A stretch of 64,000 nt of DNA from VRUE01 sp963705635 (lineage in GTDB: Bacteria; Actinomycetota; Thermoleophilia; Solirubrobacterales; 70-9). The DNA lies in NCBI GenBank assembly GCA_963705635.1, contig CAVPKH010000001.1, positions 310,001 to 374,000 on the forward strand, written 5' to 3'. Below, piece after piece: positions 15,790 to 25,363 of the stretch. The position numbers were made by a program, and so were the translations under genes. Numbering within the stretch: position 1 is the stretch's first letter; every line of letters begins with the position of its first letter. The notes under the pieces were generated by a model. It saw only the letters and a program-made list of their open reading frames with translations. It did no database searches and was not told the DNA's origin.

Positions 15790-17669
15790 ATGAAGTTGCG
15801 CGGAGCATTGGTCCGGGTCGGCGTCACGCTTGCCGTCCTGGCCTCGTCGTTTGCGATGGCGACAGCCGGCAGCGCCGCCGTATCCGACACCGAAGGCCAG
15901 ACCACGCTGGAACAGCGGATCGTCCCCGCCGCGCCCGGTTCTTACCGCTTCCTCCAGCTCGGCGAAGGCGAGCCCTACGCGCTGCGCCAGGAACTGGCCA
16001 CGGCAAATCCGAGCCGGAGCGAATCCCGCACCTCGCTCGCCTACTTCGGGCAGCTCTCCGACTTCCAGCTCGCCGACGAGGAGTCGCCGGCGCGGCTCGA
16101 GATCATCGACCCGCTGTCGACTCCGCTGAATCTGCCGTTCGGCGCCGCCTGGCGCCCCTGGGAGGCGCTCGAGCCCCAGATCGACGACTCGATGATCCGC
16201 CAGATGAACCAGTTCGAGGCGGCCGGCCCGGTCGCCGACGGCAGCGGCACGCACCCGCAGATGGACTTCACGATCGACACCGGCGACTCGGCCGACAACC
16301 AGCAGCTCAACGAGACCGAATGGGTGCGGACCCTGCTCGAGGGCGGCACGCTGAACCCCAACAGCGGCGTCGACAAGAAAAAATATTCGCAACCTGCTCT
16401 GCCCGAATCTGCTCGTTCCCGGCGCCGCCGAGGCCGCCCGCTACACCGGCGTCCAGGACTACAACGACTACTTCGAGGGCACCTTCCCGGAGTTCTACGA
16501 CCCCAACAGCCCGCGCGGGCCCGCACGCCGCCTGGCCCAAATACCCGGGCCTGATGGACGCGGCGCAGCAATCCTTCACCGCGGCCGGGCTCGACGTGCC
16601 GTCCTACGTCGCCTTCGGCAACCACGATGCGCTGGTGCAGGGCAACGCGGCGGCGAACGTCGCCTTCGAGGAGGTCGCGACCGGCTGCCTGAAGCCGATC
16701 GGGCCGGTGCCCAATCCCGAAAACGCGCCGGCGCTGCTGACCTCGCTGCTCAACCCGACCAACCTGCTCAGCACGCTGCTGACCAACCCCCAGAACCTGA
16801 TCTTCGTCCCCGGTGACCCGAAGCGACAGTCCGTCTCCAAGAAGCAATACAAGGACGTCTTCAAGGCCGGCACCCAGGCCGACGGCCACGGCTTCGATTA
16901 CATCGAACCGGCGCAGGAATCGGCCTCGAAAGGCGCCGCCGGCTACTACTCCTGGAGCCCGACGCCAGGAATGCGCTTCATCGCCCTCGACACCGTCGCC
17001 GAGGCGGGCACGATCGTCACCCCGACCGGCAACTTCACCGCCGACGGCAACATCGACGACCCCCAGTTCAAATGGCTGAAAGGCCAGCTGGAAGCCGCGA
17101 CCGCGGCTGAAGAACTGGTGGTGCTCTTCAGCCACCACGCGCCGGAGAGCCTCACCGCCGACGCCGCCGACGAGCTGGCGCCGCCCTGCCTGCTCAACGA
17201 CGCGCACGGGCACGACATCAACCCCGGCTGCGACCTCGACCCGCGCAACTCGCAGCCGATCCACCTCGAGGCCGACACGGTCGAACTGCTGCACCAGTTC
17301 CCCAACGTGATCGCCTGGGTCGCCGGCCACTCGCACGTCAACGTCGTCGATGCCTTCCCCAACCCGAGCGGGCCGGGCGGCTTCTGGAGCATCCGCGTCG
17401 CCGCCGAGGCCGACTGGCCGCAGCAGAGCCGCCTGCTCCAGGTCTTCGACAACCACGACGGCACGCTCTCGATCTTCGGCACGATCCTCGACCACGTCGG
17501 CCAGTCGGCGGCGCCGGCGCCCGGCACGGCGGCGAGCGGCATGGACCTCAACGACCTCGCCTCGGTCGGCCGCACGATGTCCTTCAACGACCTCCAGTCG
17601 GGCGCCCCGGAAGGCGAAGGCGAAGCAAAAGACCGCAACGTCGAGCTGCTGATCGAAGACCCGCGCTAG
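15790..17669 (+). CDS. Secreted metallophosphoesterase, reading frame broken twice
   Basis: An exported calcineurin-type phosphoesterase of about 625 residues once two frame breaks are repaired. It begins with a signal peptide (VTLAVLASSFAMATAGSAA). Metal-binding motifs are DFTIDTGDSADN (D-x-GD) in the first segment, FGNHDAL (GNHD) in the second, and FSHHAP and VAGHSHVNV (H-x-H) near the end. The frame changes near 16380 (run of six A) and near 16515 (GCGCGGGCCC). Removing one base at each restores a continuous protein, and the total length (1880 minus 2) is then divisible by three. I treat these as assembly errors. The ending EDPR looks natural. Confidence 0.75.
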
Positions 17670-17683
17670 GCGTCAAGCCCGAA

Positions 17684-17734
17684 CGCGAATCAACTTCTCC
17701 AGTCTCAGTAGCATGCGAGAAGCTTGATGTCGCG
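17684..17734. terminator. Bidirectional terminator-like hairpin
   Basis: CGCGAATCAACTTCTC (from 17684) pairs imperfectly with GAGAAGCTTGATGTCGCG (to 17734) between the convergent phosphoesterase and fumarase genes. Confidence 0.5.
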
Positions 17735-17749
17735 TCGCGAGGGTAGCGG

Positions 17750-19079
17750 CTACTCGTGCGGCCTGGCCATGCGGCGGTGGTCGAGCGCCTGCTCGAGCAC
17801 CGCCGGCTCTACGCCCTGCTCCAGGGCTACCTCGCGCAGGGAGCGGCCTGACTCGGCCGCTGCCTTGACGATGTCGGCGGCGCGGTCGTAGCCGATGTGG
17901 GGGTTGAGCGCGGTCGCCGTGGCGAGGGTCGCCTCGGCGTGGCGCTCGGTCATCTCCTCGTTGGCCTCGATCCCGGCGACGCACTTCTCGTTCAGCAGGC
18001 GCGAGGCCGAGGCGAGCAGCTTGATCGAGTCGAGCAGGTTGCGGGCGATCAGCGGCACCCGCACGTTGAGCTCGAACTGGCCCTGGCTGCCGGCGACGGT
18101 GATCGCGGCGTCGTTGCCGATCACCTGGGCGGCGACCTGGATCACCACCTCGGGGATCACCGGGTTGACCTTGCCGGGCATGATCGAGGAGCCCTTCTGC
18201 AGCTCCGGCAGGCGCAGCTCGGCGAGGCCGGCGCGCGGGCCGGAGCCCATCAGCGCCAGGTCGTTGGCGATCTTGTTGAGCGAGACGGCGTAGACCTTGA
18301 GCGCCCCCGAGAGCTCGACCAGCGAGTCGCGGTTGCCCTGCGCCTCGAAGGGATCGAGCGGCTCGGAGATCTCCAGGCCGGTCTCGCCGGCGAGCTTCGT
18401 CCGCACCTTGGCGGCGAACTCGGGGTGGGTGTTGAGGCCGGTGCCGGTGGCGGTGCCGCCGAGCGGGATCTGGCCGACCCGGCGCAGGGTCGCCTCGACC
18501 CGCTGGACGCCGAGCCGCACCTGGGCGGTGTAGCCGCCGAACTCCTGGCCGAGGGTGACCGGGACCGCGTCCATCAGGTGGGTGCGGCCGGCCTTGACCA
18601 CGTCGGCGAACTGCGTCGCCTTGGCCTCCAGCGCCGACTCGAGCCCGCCCATCGCCGGCAGCAGGTCGTGCGTGACCTCGGCCAGCGCCGCCAGGTGCAC
18701 GGCGGAGGGGAAGACGTCGTTGGAGGACTGGCCCATGTTGACGTGGTCGTTGGCGTGGACCCCCTCGCCGGCGAGCTTGGCGATCACCTCGTTGGCGTTC
18801 ATGTTCGAGGAGGTGCCGGAGCCGGTCTGGAAGACGTCGACCGGGAACTGGTCGTCGTGTTCGCCGGCGGCGATCGCGTCGCCGGCGGTCGGCGATCCGC
18901 TCGGCAAGGTCCTTGTCGAGGCCGCCGAGCTCGCCGTTGACCGAGGCGGCGGCGGCCTTCAGCCGGCCCAGCCAGCGGACGACCGGAACGGGAACGCGCT
19001 CGCCCGAAACCGGAAAGTTGTCGACGGCCTTGGTGGTCTCGCCACCCCAGAGCTGCTCAGTCAAAGTCCGTGCCTCCAT
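17750..19079 (-). CDS. fumC: Fumarate hydratase, class II, one frame break
   Basis: Class II fumarase (fumarate to malate, TCA cycle), 442 residues after repair. Signatures: N-terminal LWGGETTKAVDNFPVSG, TGSGTSSNMNANEVI, HVNMGQSSNDVFP, AGRTHLMDAVPVTLGQE and the superfamily signature GSSIMPGKVNP. The frame breaks near 18905: the first 60 residues and the rest are in different frames, and dropping one C from GACCGCCGG joins them as IADAGDAI. The total length minus one base is an exact number of codons. It appears to be the last gene of the riboswitch-controlled operon, its ATG overlapping the end of the preceding secreted-protein gene. Confidence 0.88.
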
Positions 19080-20355
19080 CGAAGTCGTGGTCTCCCCAGC
19101 GTATTCAGCCGGGCCGCCGCCGGCGTCCCAGTCGAGCAGCTCGCGTCTTCGTCGTCAGGCCCGAGCAGCGCCTGGGAGGTGGTCCAGACCGGAGTGGGAG
19201 AACTGCGCGGCTGGTAGGCGATCGAGCCGTTGCGGCGGGCGAGGGAGGCGAGGTAGTCGAGCGGACCGTGGCCTGAGGCGCTGAGAGCCTGCCGGGGCCG
19301 AGGCCCGCAACGCGCAGGGCGATCGTCGCGAGTCCGGTGCTCTGGGCGTTGGAGGCGCCCCCGGCGACGCTGGAAAGCCGCCGTCGGGTGCCTGCGCGGA
19401 GCGGATGAACGCGGCGGCTCTCAGGACCGGTCCTCGTCTCTTCTCGAGGGCGAGGGCCCAGCTCGCGAGGCCGGTCGTATCGACATCGGCGGCAACGCCC
19501 GGCCGGTAGCCGAAGCCGCCGCTGGGCAGCTGAATCGCGGCGAGCCAGTCACCGCCCGGCGCGCCGCCCGCGGGCGGTCTTCGACCAGGGCGAGAACGGC
19601 GAGAGCGGTGGCGTTGACGTCGTGATCGAGGGACCCGTCCGGCAGCTGGGATTCGAGCTTCTCGCCGATCAGCTCGGCGGCGGCCGGCGCCGGGCTGCCG
19701 TCGCCGCGCAGCGCGAGGGCGAGCTTTGCCCATCCCACGCCGATGCCACGGTGCCCGCGCAGGAAGCGACGCCGCCGGCCGACGATTCGGCGCAGTGCTT
19801 TCCGCGACGGACTCTTCGCGCCCTTGCCTGAGCCTGCCGCTGCCGGAGGGGCCGCTCGGCGAGCCGCGCGCCGCCGCCGGGGTCGGCGCGGCGGCGCGCC
19901 AAACAGCGGCCCGTAGAAGAAGCGAATCGAGTCGCCGGCGGCGACCTGCGTCAGGCAGCCGCCGGCCGAGAAGCGGCCGTTGACCGTCAGCGACCAGTAG
20001 CGGTCGGGGGCCCGCGAGGCGTAGGGCCCGATCCTGTCGATGAAGAAGTCGCGGAAGCTCGGGTTCCAGTTGCCGCGCCATGAGATGCCGCGCCGCGCAG
20101 GGCATCGTCGAGCGCGCTGGTGGCGGTCGCGGCGGGGGTCGCACCCGGCGAGCCCGAGCAGGGGTGGGCGCCGCTGCCGTCGTTGCCGTCGACGGCGTGG
20201 GGCTGGGCGTCGACGGTCGCCGTCGAAGAGCGGCGCCGGCGCTTCCGAGCTTTCGACCCGGAGCGCGACGACCGCGGCCTCGCGCCTGGCGCGGCAACCG
20301 CCACCACGGCCGCAAGGGCGACCGTGGCGGCGAGCGTTGAGAGCCGCTGGCTCAC
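19061..20355 (-). CDS. Secreted protein: DUF4430-like domain then alpha/alpha-barrel repeats (frame broken)
   Basis: Second gene under the cobalamin riboswitch. It starts with GTG overlapping the previous stop (GTGA). Order of parts: signal peptide (LAATVALAAVVAVAAPGA), basic linker, a DUF4430-type domain (YWSLTVNGRFSAGGCLT...GDSIRFFYGP), a second basic low-complexity linker, then helical repeats of the prenyltransferase/terpenoid-cyclase kind (DWLAAIQLPSGGFGYRPG, FIRSAQAPDGGFPAS, PLDYLASLARRNGSIAYQP). The two folds are those of animal intrinsic factor and transcobalamin, here with DUF4430 first. At least three single-base frame breaks (near 20090, 19550, 19280) interrupt it; the C-terminal end at 19061 is my best frame. 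B12 binding is an inference. Confidence 0.55.
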
Positions 20356-22144
20356 CCGGCGATGAACCGCCTCGCATGGGTGAGCCGCACGGCGCCCTCT
20401 TCGTCGCGGGTCGCCGCGGTGAGCCGCAGCTTCAGCCGGGGCCGCTCGGCCAGCGCCTGCTCGCAGCGCCTCGCTCGGCCGCGACGGCGACGACGCGCTT
20501 GGCGCCCGAGGCGACCTCGAAGGGCGCCGAGCCGCCCAGCGCCAGGTCGCCGCCGCGGTGGCGGCGGAACTGGATCGTCAACGTGCCGCGGCAACCCCCG
20601 GCGCCGTTGCCGCGCGGGCAGCGCAGTCGCACGGCAACGCCGTCGTCTTCCTGCCATCTGGGCTTTGCGCAGGACGGCGATGCGCGGGCCGTGCTCCCGG
20701 TGCCGCTTTGGCTTCTTCACCGGCAGGCACGCTCACCCGCGGCGCCGCGCCGGGTTTGCGACCGTCGCCTCGAACTCGAGGAAGACGAGGTCGCCGAACC
20801 CGATCGGCTCGGTCGCTTCCTTCTGCAGCGCCCCTCCGTCGACGCCGATGCGCCAGCCGTATTCGGCTGTCTCGGCCACGCCGTTGAGCGAGGAGAGGCG
20901 AACGCCGCCCCGCTCCGTCGCGACCGCGAAGTCATCGACGCAGCCGGCCGGGGCAGAGGAGGCTTTGGCGTCGCCGAGCACCGCGCTCGAGGCCGGAGCC
21001 CGACTCGGTGTCGACCCTGCACATCCGCACGTCGCCGGCGCCCGGGCCGTGGTCGATCACCAGCGTGATCGGGACGGTCGTGCCGTTGCCGACCGCCGCG
21101 ACCGGCGCGCACCGCCGGGCTGACGCCGTCGAGCCGCGCCGGGGGCGCGGTCGAGAAGCCGATCCCGCCCAGCGGGCGGACCGAGTCGTAGGTCTCGAAG
21201 GCGCCGCCGGCGAATTCGTCGGTCCAGTCGAAGTGGCCGTCGGGCCGCTGCAGCGAGACCAGGTAGTCGAGCGGCGTCTTGCCCTGGCTCGTCGTCCATT
21301 CCGGGCCCTGGGGGTCGATCCCGCACTGGATCAGGCCGCTGGTAACCCACGAGGTGGTGTCGGTGTTGACGCCGATCCCGAACGACTCCGGCGGCGCGAT
21401 GAAGCCTCCCGTCGCCGGGTCCTGCAGCGAGTGCAGGAGGGCGAAGGCCTGCTGCAGGTCGGGATCGCCGACGCCAACGCCGGCCGCGCAGAACGCCGCC
21501 ACCACCGAGCCGGTCATGTCGGTGTCGGCCGGGGCGCTCGGCGAGGCATTCCAGGTCCAGCCTCCGTCGGCATGCTGCTGGGTGCGCAGGTAGTCGACGA
21601 TCTGCCGCAGGATCGGCTGCGGCGCCCCGGCCTGGTGCAGCGCCAAGCACGCCGAAGATGTCGTCGTTGAGCAGCCCCGTTTCGCCGATCTGGGTGCCGT
21701 CGAACAGTTCGGCGATGCGGGCGACCAGGTTGCTCCTGGTCGCGTCGCTCGAGGCCGAGAGGCGCGAGGGCTGGATCCCGCCGGCGACGCCGGTGAGGAT
21801 GCCCGCGCGCCGCGTCGGTGCCGGCCCCGCCGGGCCCGGCCGTTTGCCATTCGTCCAGGTAGAAGTCCTGGGCGCTGGGGTCGGCGAGCGAGGTGCTGAC
21901 GTCGGCGGCATTCACCCCGGCGGCGGCGAGGGCGGTCATGCCCCAGTCGGTGCCGAGGTTGCCGCTTTCTTCCTGGTTGGCCTGGAACCAGTTGGCGCCG
22001 CGCTCGGCGGCGTGCTCGGCCTGGGCCGGGGACAGGTATGCGTTTGCGCTGCTTACCCAGACGGCAAGCGAGGCGAGGGACGAGGCCCAGCGCGCAGAGG
22101 GCACGCAGGGACCATCGGGGGGAAATGCTCTGTGGCGTGTTCAT
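20352..22144 (-). CDS. Secreted alpha/alpha-barrel repeat protein with DUF4430-like domain, candidate B12 binder (frame broken)
   Basis: First gene after the cobalamin riboswitch; about 590 residues. ATG at 22144 has a good AAGGAG site. Reconstructed order: signal peptide ending SSANA; helical repeats with QxxxGGW/GGF-type turns (NWFQANQEESGNLGTDWG, YLRTQQHADGGWTWNA, HSLQDPATGGF, YLVSLQRPDGHFDW); then a DUF4430-like beta domain (AEYGWRIGVDGGALQKEA...GFGDLVFLEF); then a beta-rich tail (LRCPRGNGAGGCRGTLTIQF). Helical barrel followed by DUF4430 is the order found in intrinsic factor/transcobalamin. The frame breaks at least five times (near 22095, 21805, 21650, 21108, 20985), each by one base. 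Terpene chemistry is unlikely: no DxDD motif and it is exported. Confidence 0.6.
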
Positions 22145-22229
22145 CGCCAACTCCTTTTTCAAGGGCGGCGACGCACGCGCACAATCCGTGTCGAGTGAGC
22201 CGGCCGCCTAGTCGCGAGGCGAACCTCCT

Positions 22230-22398
22230 TACGACTCTCGGCCGGATATTCGGGCTCGGGATCGTCCTCCTGACCACCCTTCCCGGACCTCGATCAGATC
22301 CAGTGGGACTACCGGTCAGTCGTCACCCACACCGCTGCGCGTCAGCCCCGGATTCTCACCGGAGTTCCCCGCGCCATGAGTCGGGCGCCACCCTAACA
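22230..22398 (-). ncRNA. Cobalamin riboswitch
   Basis: On the minus strand the leader contains GGGGAACTCCGGTGAGAATC, CGGGGCTGACGCGCAGCGGT, GACTGACCGGTAGTCCCACT and a B12-box-like GAGCCCGAATATCCGGCC, in the order and spacing of the cobalamin aptamer. The aptamer is followed by AGTCGTAAGGAGG...CGCGACT, a possible expression-platform stem, and then by the start of the secreted alpha/alpha-barrel gene at 22144. High adenosylcobalamin would be expected to switch the operon off. Confidence 0.9.
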
Positions 22399-22415
22399 CG
22401 GGTCGCGCTGGCTGC

Positions 22416-22888
22416 TCAGCCGCCGGCGTTGCCGGCGTCGAAGCCTTCGCGGTAGGTGCTGAGGAAGGCCGGCGGCAGCGGCCGGTTGTCGGGGCTGTAG
22501 CGGGCGGCGGCGGCGAGGCGGCGGATCAGCTCGGCGTGGATGCCGTCGGTGCGCTCGGCGCCGCGTTCGGCGGCGCCGAGCAGGTAGCCGAGCTGCAGGT
22601 TGGCGTCGCCGCCCGGCTCGGCGCGGGCCTCGGCGTTGAGCTTGGTCGCCGCCGCGACCAGCGCCGTGCCGACCGTGGCGAGGTCGCCGCCCTGCTGGTT
22701 CTCCGCCAGGCAGTCGCTGATCGGCGTATCGCCGTTCAGCTTCACCGCGCCTGGCGCGCTGTCCAGGGCTTTGAGGTAGGTCCCCGCGCCTTCGCGGCAG
22801 GCGACCGGCGTCGAGTCGTCGGGCTTCCCGCAGCCGGCTCGCGGCAAGCGCAAGCGACCATCGCGGCGATCGGGAGCGTGCGGCGCAT
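22416..22888 (-). CDS. Putative lipoprotein of unknown function (frame broken in signal peptide)
   Basis: About 156 residues. The ATG at 22888 begins MRRTLPIAAMVA; removing one T and one C in the next 25 bases gives ALAASGCGKPDD, a perfect lipobox with the lipidated Cys. The total length minus two bases is then divisible by three. The mature part is helical, with two Cys that may pair (VACREG, ISDCLA) and no recognisable domain. Its stop is about 18 bases upstream of the riboswitch aptamer, so it is not riboswitch-controlled itself. Confidence 0.55.
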
Positions 22889-22970
22889 CGCCGCGCATCC
22901 TACGGAGATGGCAGCGGCCGAACTGCATCAACCTTCCGATCTGCCAGGTAGGGAATTCGATGCAGCTCGG

Positions 22971-23678
22971 TCAGTCGCCGCGGGGGGAGACGCCGCCCGA
23001 GTGGATCGTCGAGATGCCGCCCGAGGGCCCCGGCGGCGACGCGGGAGGTGTCTTGGCGCGGTGTTTGGCGGGGCTGGCGCCGGGGCGAGCTGCCGGTCGG
23101 GAAGACTTCGACCCATTCGGCGAGCTGGAACTGCGCCGCCGCCGCGTGCTGCCAGGAGAGGTGGAGGTGGTTGCCGCAGCCGTGGCCGGCGTCGCCGTCG
23201 TAGCCGACCCAGCGGAAGGGCGGCGCCGGCTGGTTCTGGACCGGCTCGGCCCATTCGGCGAGGCGGGTGATGCCCGCCCAGCTGGCGTCGCATGTGCCGC
23301 TGTGCCGTTCAGCGGCACGAGGTCGACGGCGAGGCCGTTGTAGTGGTCGGAGTCATGGACGTGGCAGTTGTTGCAGCCGACGTGTTCGCCGTTGGGCAGC
23401 GGGCCGGAGTAGCCGTCGGTGACGTAGATCGCGAAGTGCTGGGCGATCCAGCGCAGATCGGGAACGATGCGCTTGTCGACCATGTCGCCTTCTTCGTGCG
23501 GGATCGCGGCCGGGATCGGGACGATTTCACCGATCGTGAAGGCCTGGCGGGTCGGGCCCGGCGGGCCGGCGCTTGCAATCGGGGCCGCCAGGCAGCCGAG
23601 CAGCGCGGTTGTCGCGATCGCGAGGACGACGGCGGCCGAGCGCCGTCGCGTTCCCTGCGCAGTGCGTGTGTCCTGCAT
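22971..23678 (-). CDS. Secreted peptidase M15-like protein (frame broken)
   Basis: An exported protein of about 235 residues with a signal peptide (VVLAIATTALLGCLAAPIASAG). The motifs NCHVHDSDHYNGLAVDL (H-x3-D-H-x2-G-x-A-x-D) and HGCGNHLHLSW (H-x-H-S) fit the zinc site of D-Ala-D-Ala carboxypeptidase-type M15 folds. The frame breaks near 23295, before CDASWAGITRLAEW, and again near 23090; one frame ends at 22971 and another at 22900, so the C-terminus is uncertain. The ATG at 23678 has GGGAG six bases upstream. It probably acts on the cell wall, but could be a non-catalytic homologue. Confidence 0.55.
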   Translation of the reverse strand: MQDTRTAQGTRRRSAAVVLAIATTALLGCLAAPIASAGPPGPTRQAFTIGEIVPIPAAIPHEEGDMVDKRIVPDLRWIAQHFAIYVTDGYSGPLPNGEHVGCNNCHVHDSDHYNGLAVDLVPLNGTAAHATPAGRASPASPNGPSRSRTSRRRPSAGSATTATPATAAATTSTSPGSTRRRRSSSSPNGSKSSRPAARPGASPAKHRAKTPPASPPGPSGGISTIHSGGVSPRGD

Positions 23679-23754
23679 TGCCATCTCCCGCCATATCGAC
23701 AGCTCTGGGGGGGTGGCTTGAGAACCGCAAGAGCACGGTAGGGTTGCGCTCGCT

Positions 23755-25353
23755 ATGGCGACGGTTCGAGAGGCAAGCTTCGATCTGTTCCGCGAGCAGG
23801 GGATGACGACGATGTTCGGCAACCCGGGCTCGACCGAGCTGCCGATGCTCGCCGACTTCCCCTCCGATTTCCGCTACGTGCTCGGCCTGCAGGAGGCGGT
23901 CGTCGTCGGCATGGCCGACGGCTACGCCCAGGCGTCTGGCAAGACCACGGTCGCCAACCTGCACACCGCGCCGGGAGTCGGCAACGCGATGGGGGCGATC
24001 TTCAACGCCCAGGCCAACCACTCGCCGCTGCTGATCACCGCCGGTCAGCAGGTGCGGGCGCAGATCACCCTGCAGGCCAACCTGACCAACCGCGACGCGA
24101 TCCGCATGCCGCACCCGCTGGTCAAGTGGGCCTACGAGCCGGCCCGGGCCGAGGACGTGCCGCTCGCCCTCGCCCACGGCGCCCACCTCGCCGGGCTGCC
24201 GCCGAAGGGCCCGGTCTTCGTCTCGCTGCCGATGGACGACTGGTACGCCGAGGTCGACGAGGGCGACGCTCGCGAGGCGATCGGCCGCCGGGTCGACGGC
24301 CGCGCCGTCGCCGACCCGGCGGCGGTCCGCGTCCTTGCCGACCAGCTCGAGGCGGCGCGCAACCCGGTCCTCGTCGCCGGCCCCGACGTCGACGCCAGCG
24401 GCGCTTGGGACCTCGGCATCGCCCTGGCCGAGCGCCAGCGCCTGCCGGTCTGGGCCTCGCCCGCCACCGGCGGCAACCGCCTCGGCTTCCCCGAGGGCCA
24501 CCCCAACTACCGCGGCGTGCTGCCGCCGGCGATCGGCCCGGTCGGCCAGACCCTCGAGGGCCACGACCTGATCCTCGTCATCGGCAGCTCGGTCTTCCCC
24601 TACTACCCCTACATCCCCGGCCCGCTGTTGCCGCAGGGGGCGAAGCTGGTCGCGATCACCAGCGACCCCGACGAGGCCGCCCGGGCGCCGATGGGCGACG
24701 CGATAGTCGCCGACGTGAAGCTGACCCTGGCGGCGCTGCTGGAGGCGCTGCCCGAGTCGAGCCGCCCCGTGCCCGAGCCGAACCCGGGGCCGGGCGAAAT
24801 CCCGCCCAGCGATCCGCTCAACGCCTCGACCGTGCACACCGCCCTGGGCGAGGTCTTCCCCGAGGACGGCATCGTCGTGCTCGAGTCGCCGACCAGCACC
24901 CTCGCCCTGCGCAACCAGCTCCGCCTCTCGCGCCCCGGCAGCTACTACTTCGCCGCCGGCGGCGGCCTCGGCTTCGGCCTCGCCGCTTCGGTCGGCGTGC
25001 AGCTTGCCCAGCCCGACCGCCCGGTCGTCTGCGTGATCGGCGAGGGCTCGGTCCAGTACGCGGTCAGCGCCTTCTGGAGCGCGGTTGCCTACAAAACGCC
25101 GGTCACCTTCCTCGTCGTGCGCAACGAGGAGTACGGGATCCTCAAGTGGTTTGCCGAAGTCGAGGGCGTCGACGGCGCGCCCGGCCTCGACCTGCCGAAG
25201 CTCGACGTCGCCGCGGTCGCCGAGGGCTACGGGATCAAGGCCCACCGGGTCAAGGACCGCGACGAAGTCCGCGGCGCCCTCGCCAAAGCGCTCGCCTCCT
25301 CCCAGCCCGAGCTGGTCGAAGTCCCGGTGGCGCCCGGGATGGCGCTCTTCTAA
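23755..25353 (+). CDS. mdlC: Benzoylformate decarboxylase-type thiamine diphosphate enzyme
   Basis: A 532-residue TPP enzyme closest in pattern to benzoylformate decarboxylase (benzoylformate to benzaldehyde plus CO2, mandelate pathway). It has the N-terminal FGNPGSTELPML with the active-site Ser, the cofactor-activating Glu in LGLQEAVVVGMADGYAQASG, His in NLHTAPGVGNAMG, and the cofactor-binding GEGSVQYAVSAFWSAVAY...VVRNEEYGILKW. Length equals the Pseudomonas enzyme's roughly 528. The next gene starts ten bases after its stop and encodes a D-2-hydroxyacid dehydrogenase, a sensible partner. Other aromatic 2-oxoacids are possible substrates. Confidence 0.82.
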   Translation: MATVREASFDLFREQGMTTMFGNPGSTELPMLADFPSDFRYVLGLQEAVVVGMADGYAQASGKTTVANLHTAPGVGNAMGAIFNAQANHSPLLITAGQQVRAQITLQANLTNRDAIRMPHPLVKWAYEPARAEDVPLALAHGAHLAGLPPKGPVFVSLPMDDWYAEVDEGDAREAIGRRVDGRAVADPAAVRVLADQLEAARNPVLVAGPDVDASGAWDLGIALAERQRLPVWASPATGGNRLGFPEGHPNYRGVLPPAIGPVGQTLEGHDLILVIGSSVFPYYPYIPGPLLPQGAKLVAITSDPDEAARAPMGDAIVADVKLTLAALLEALPESSRPVPEPNPGPGEIPPSDPLNASTVHTALGEVFPEDGIVVLESPTSTLALRNQLRLSRPGSYYFAAGGGLGFGLAASVGVQLAQPDRPVVCVIGEGSVQYAVSAFWSAVAYKTPVTFLVVRNEEYGILKWFAEVEGVDGAPGLDLPKLDVAAVAEGYGIKAHRVKDRDEVRGALAKALASSQPELVEVPVAPGMALF

Positions 25354-25363
25354 GGGGCCGACG

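Noticed and set aside
15790..17669. Metallophosphoesterase as pseudogene
   Set aside because: Two single-base breaks leave all motifs intact and the repaired length is exact, so assembly error is more likely.
19061..22144. Terpene cyclase/prenyltransferase activity for the two secreted repeat proteins
   Set aside because: Both are exported, carry DUF4430-like domains and show no DxDD or DDxxD motif; the B12 riboswitch points elsewhere.
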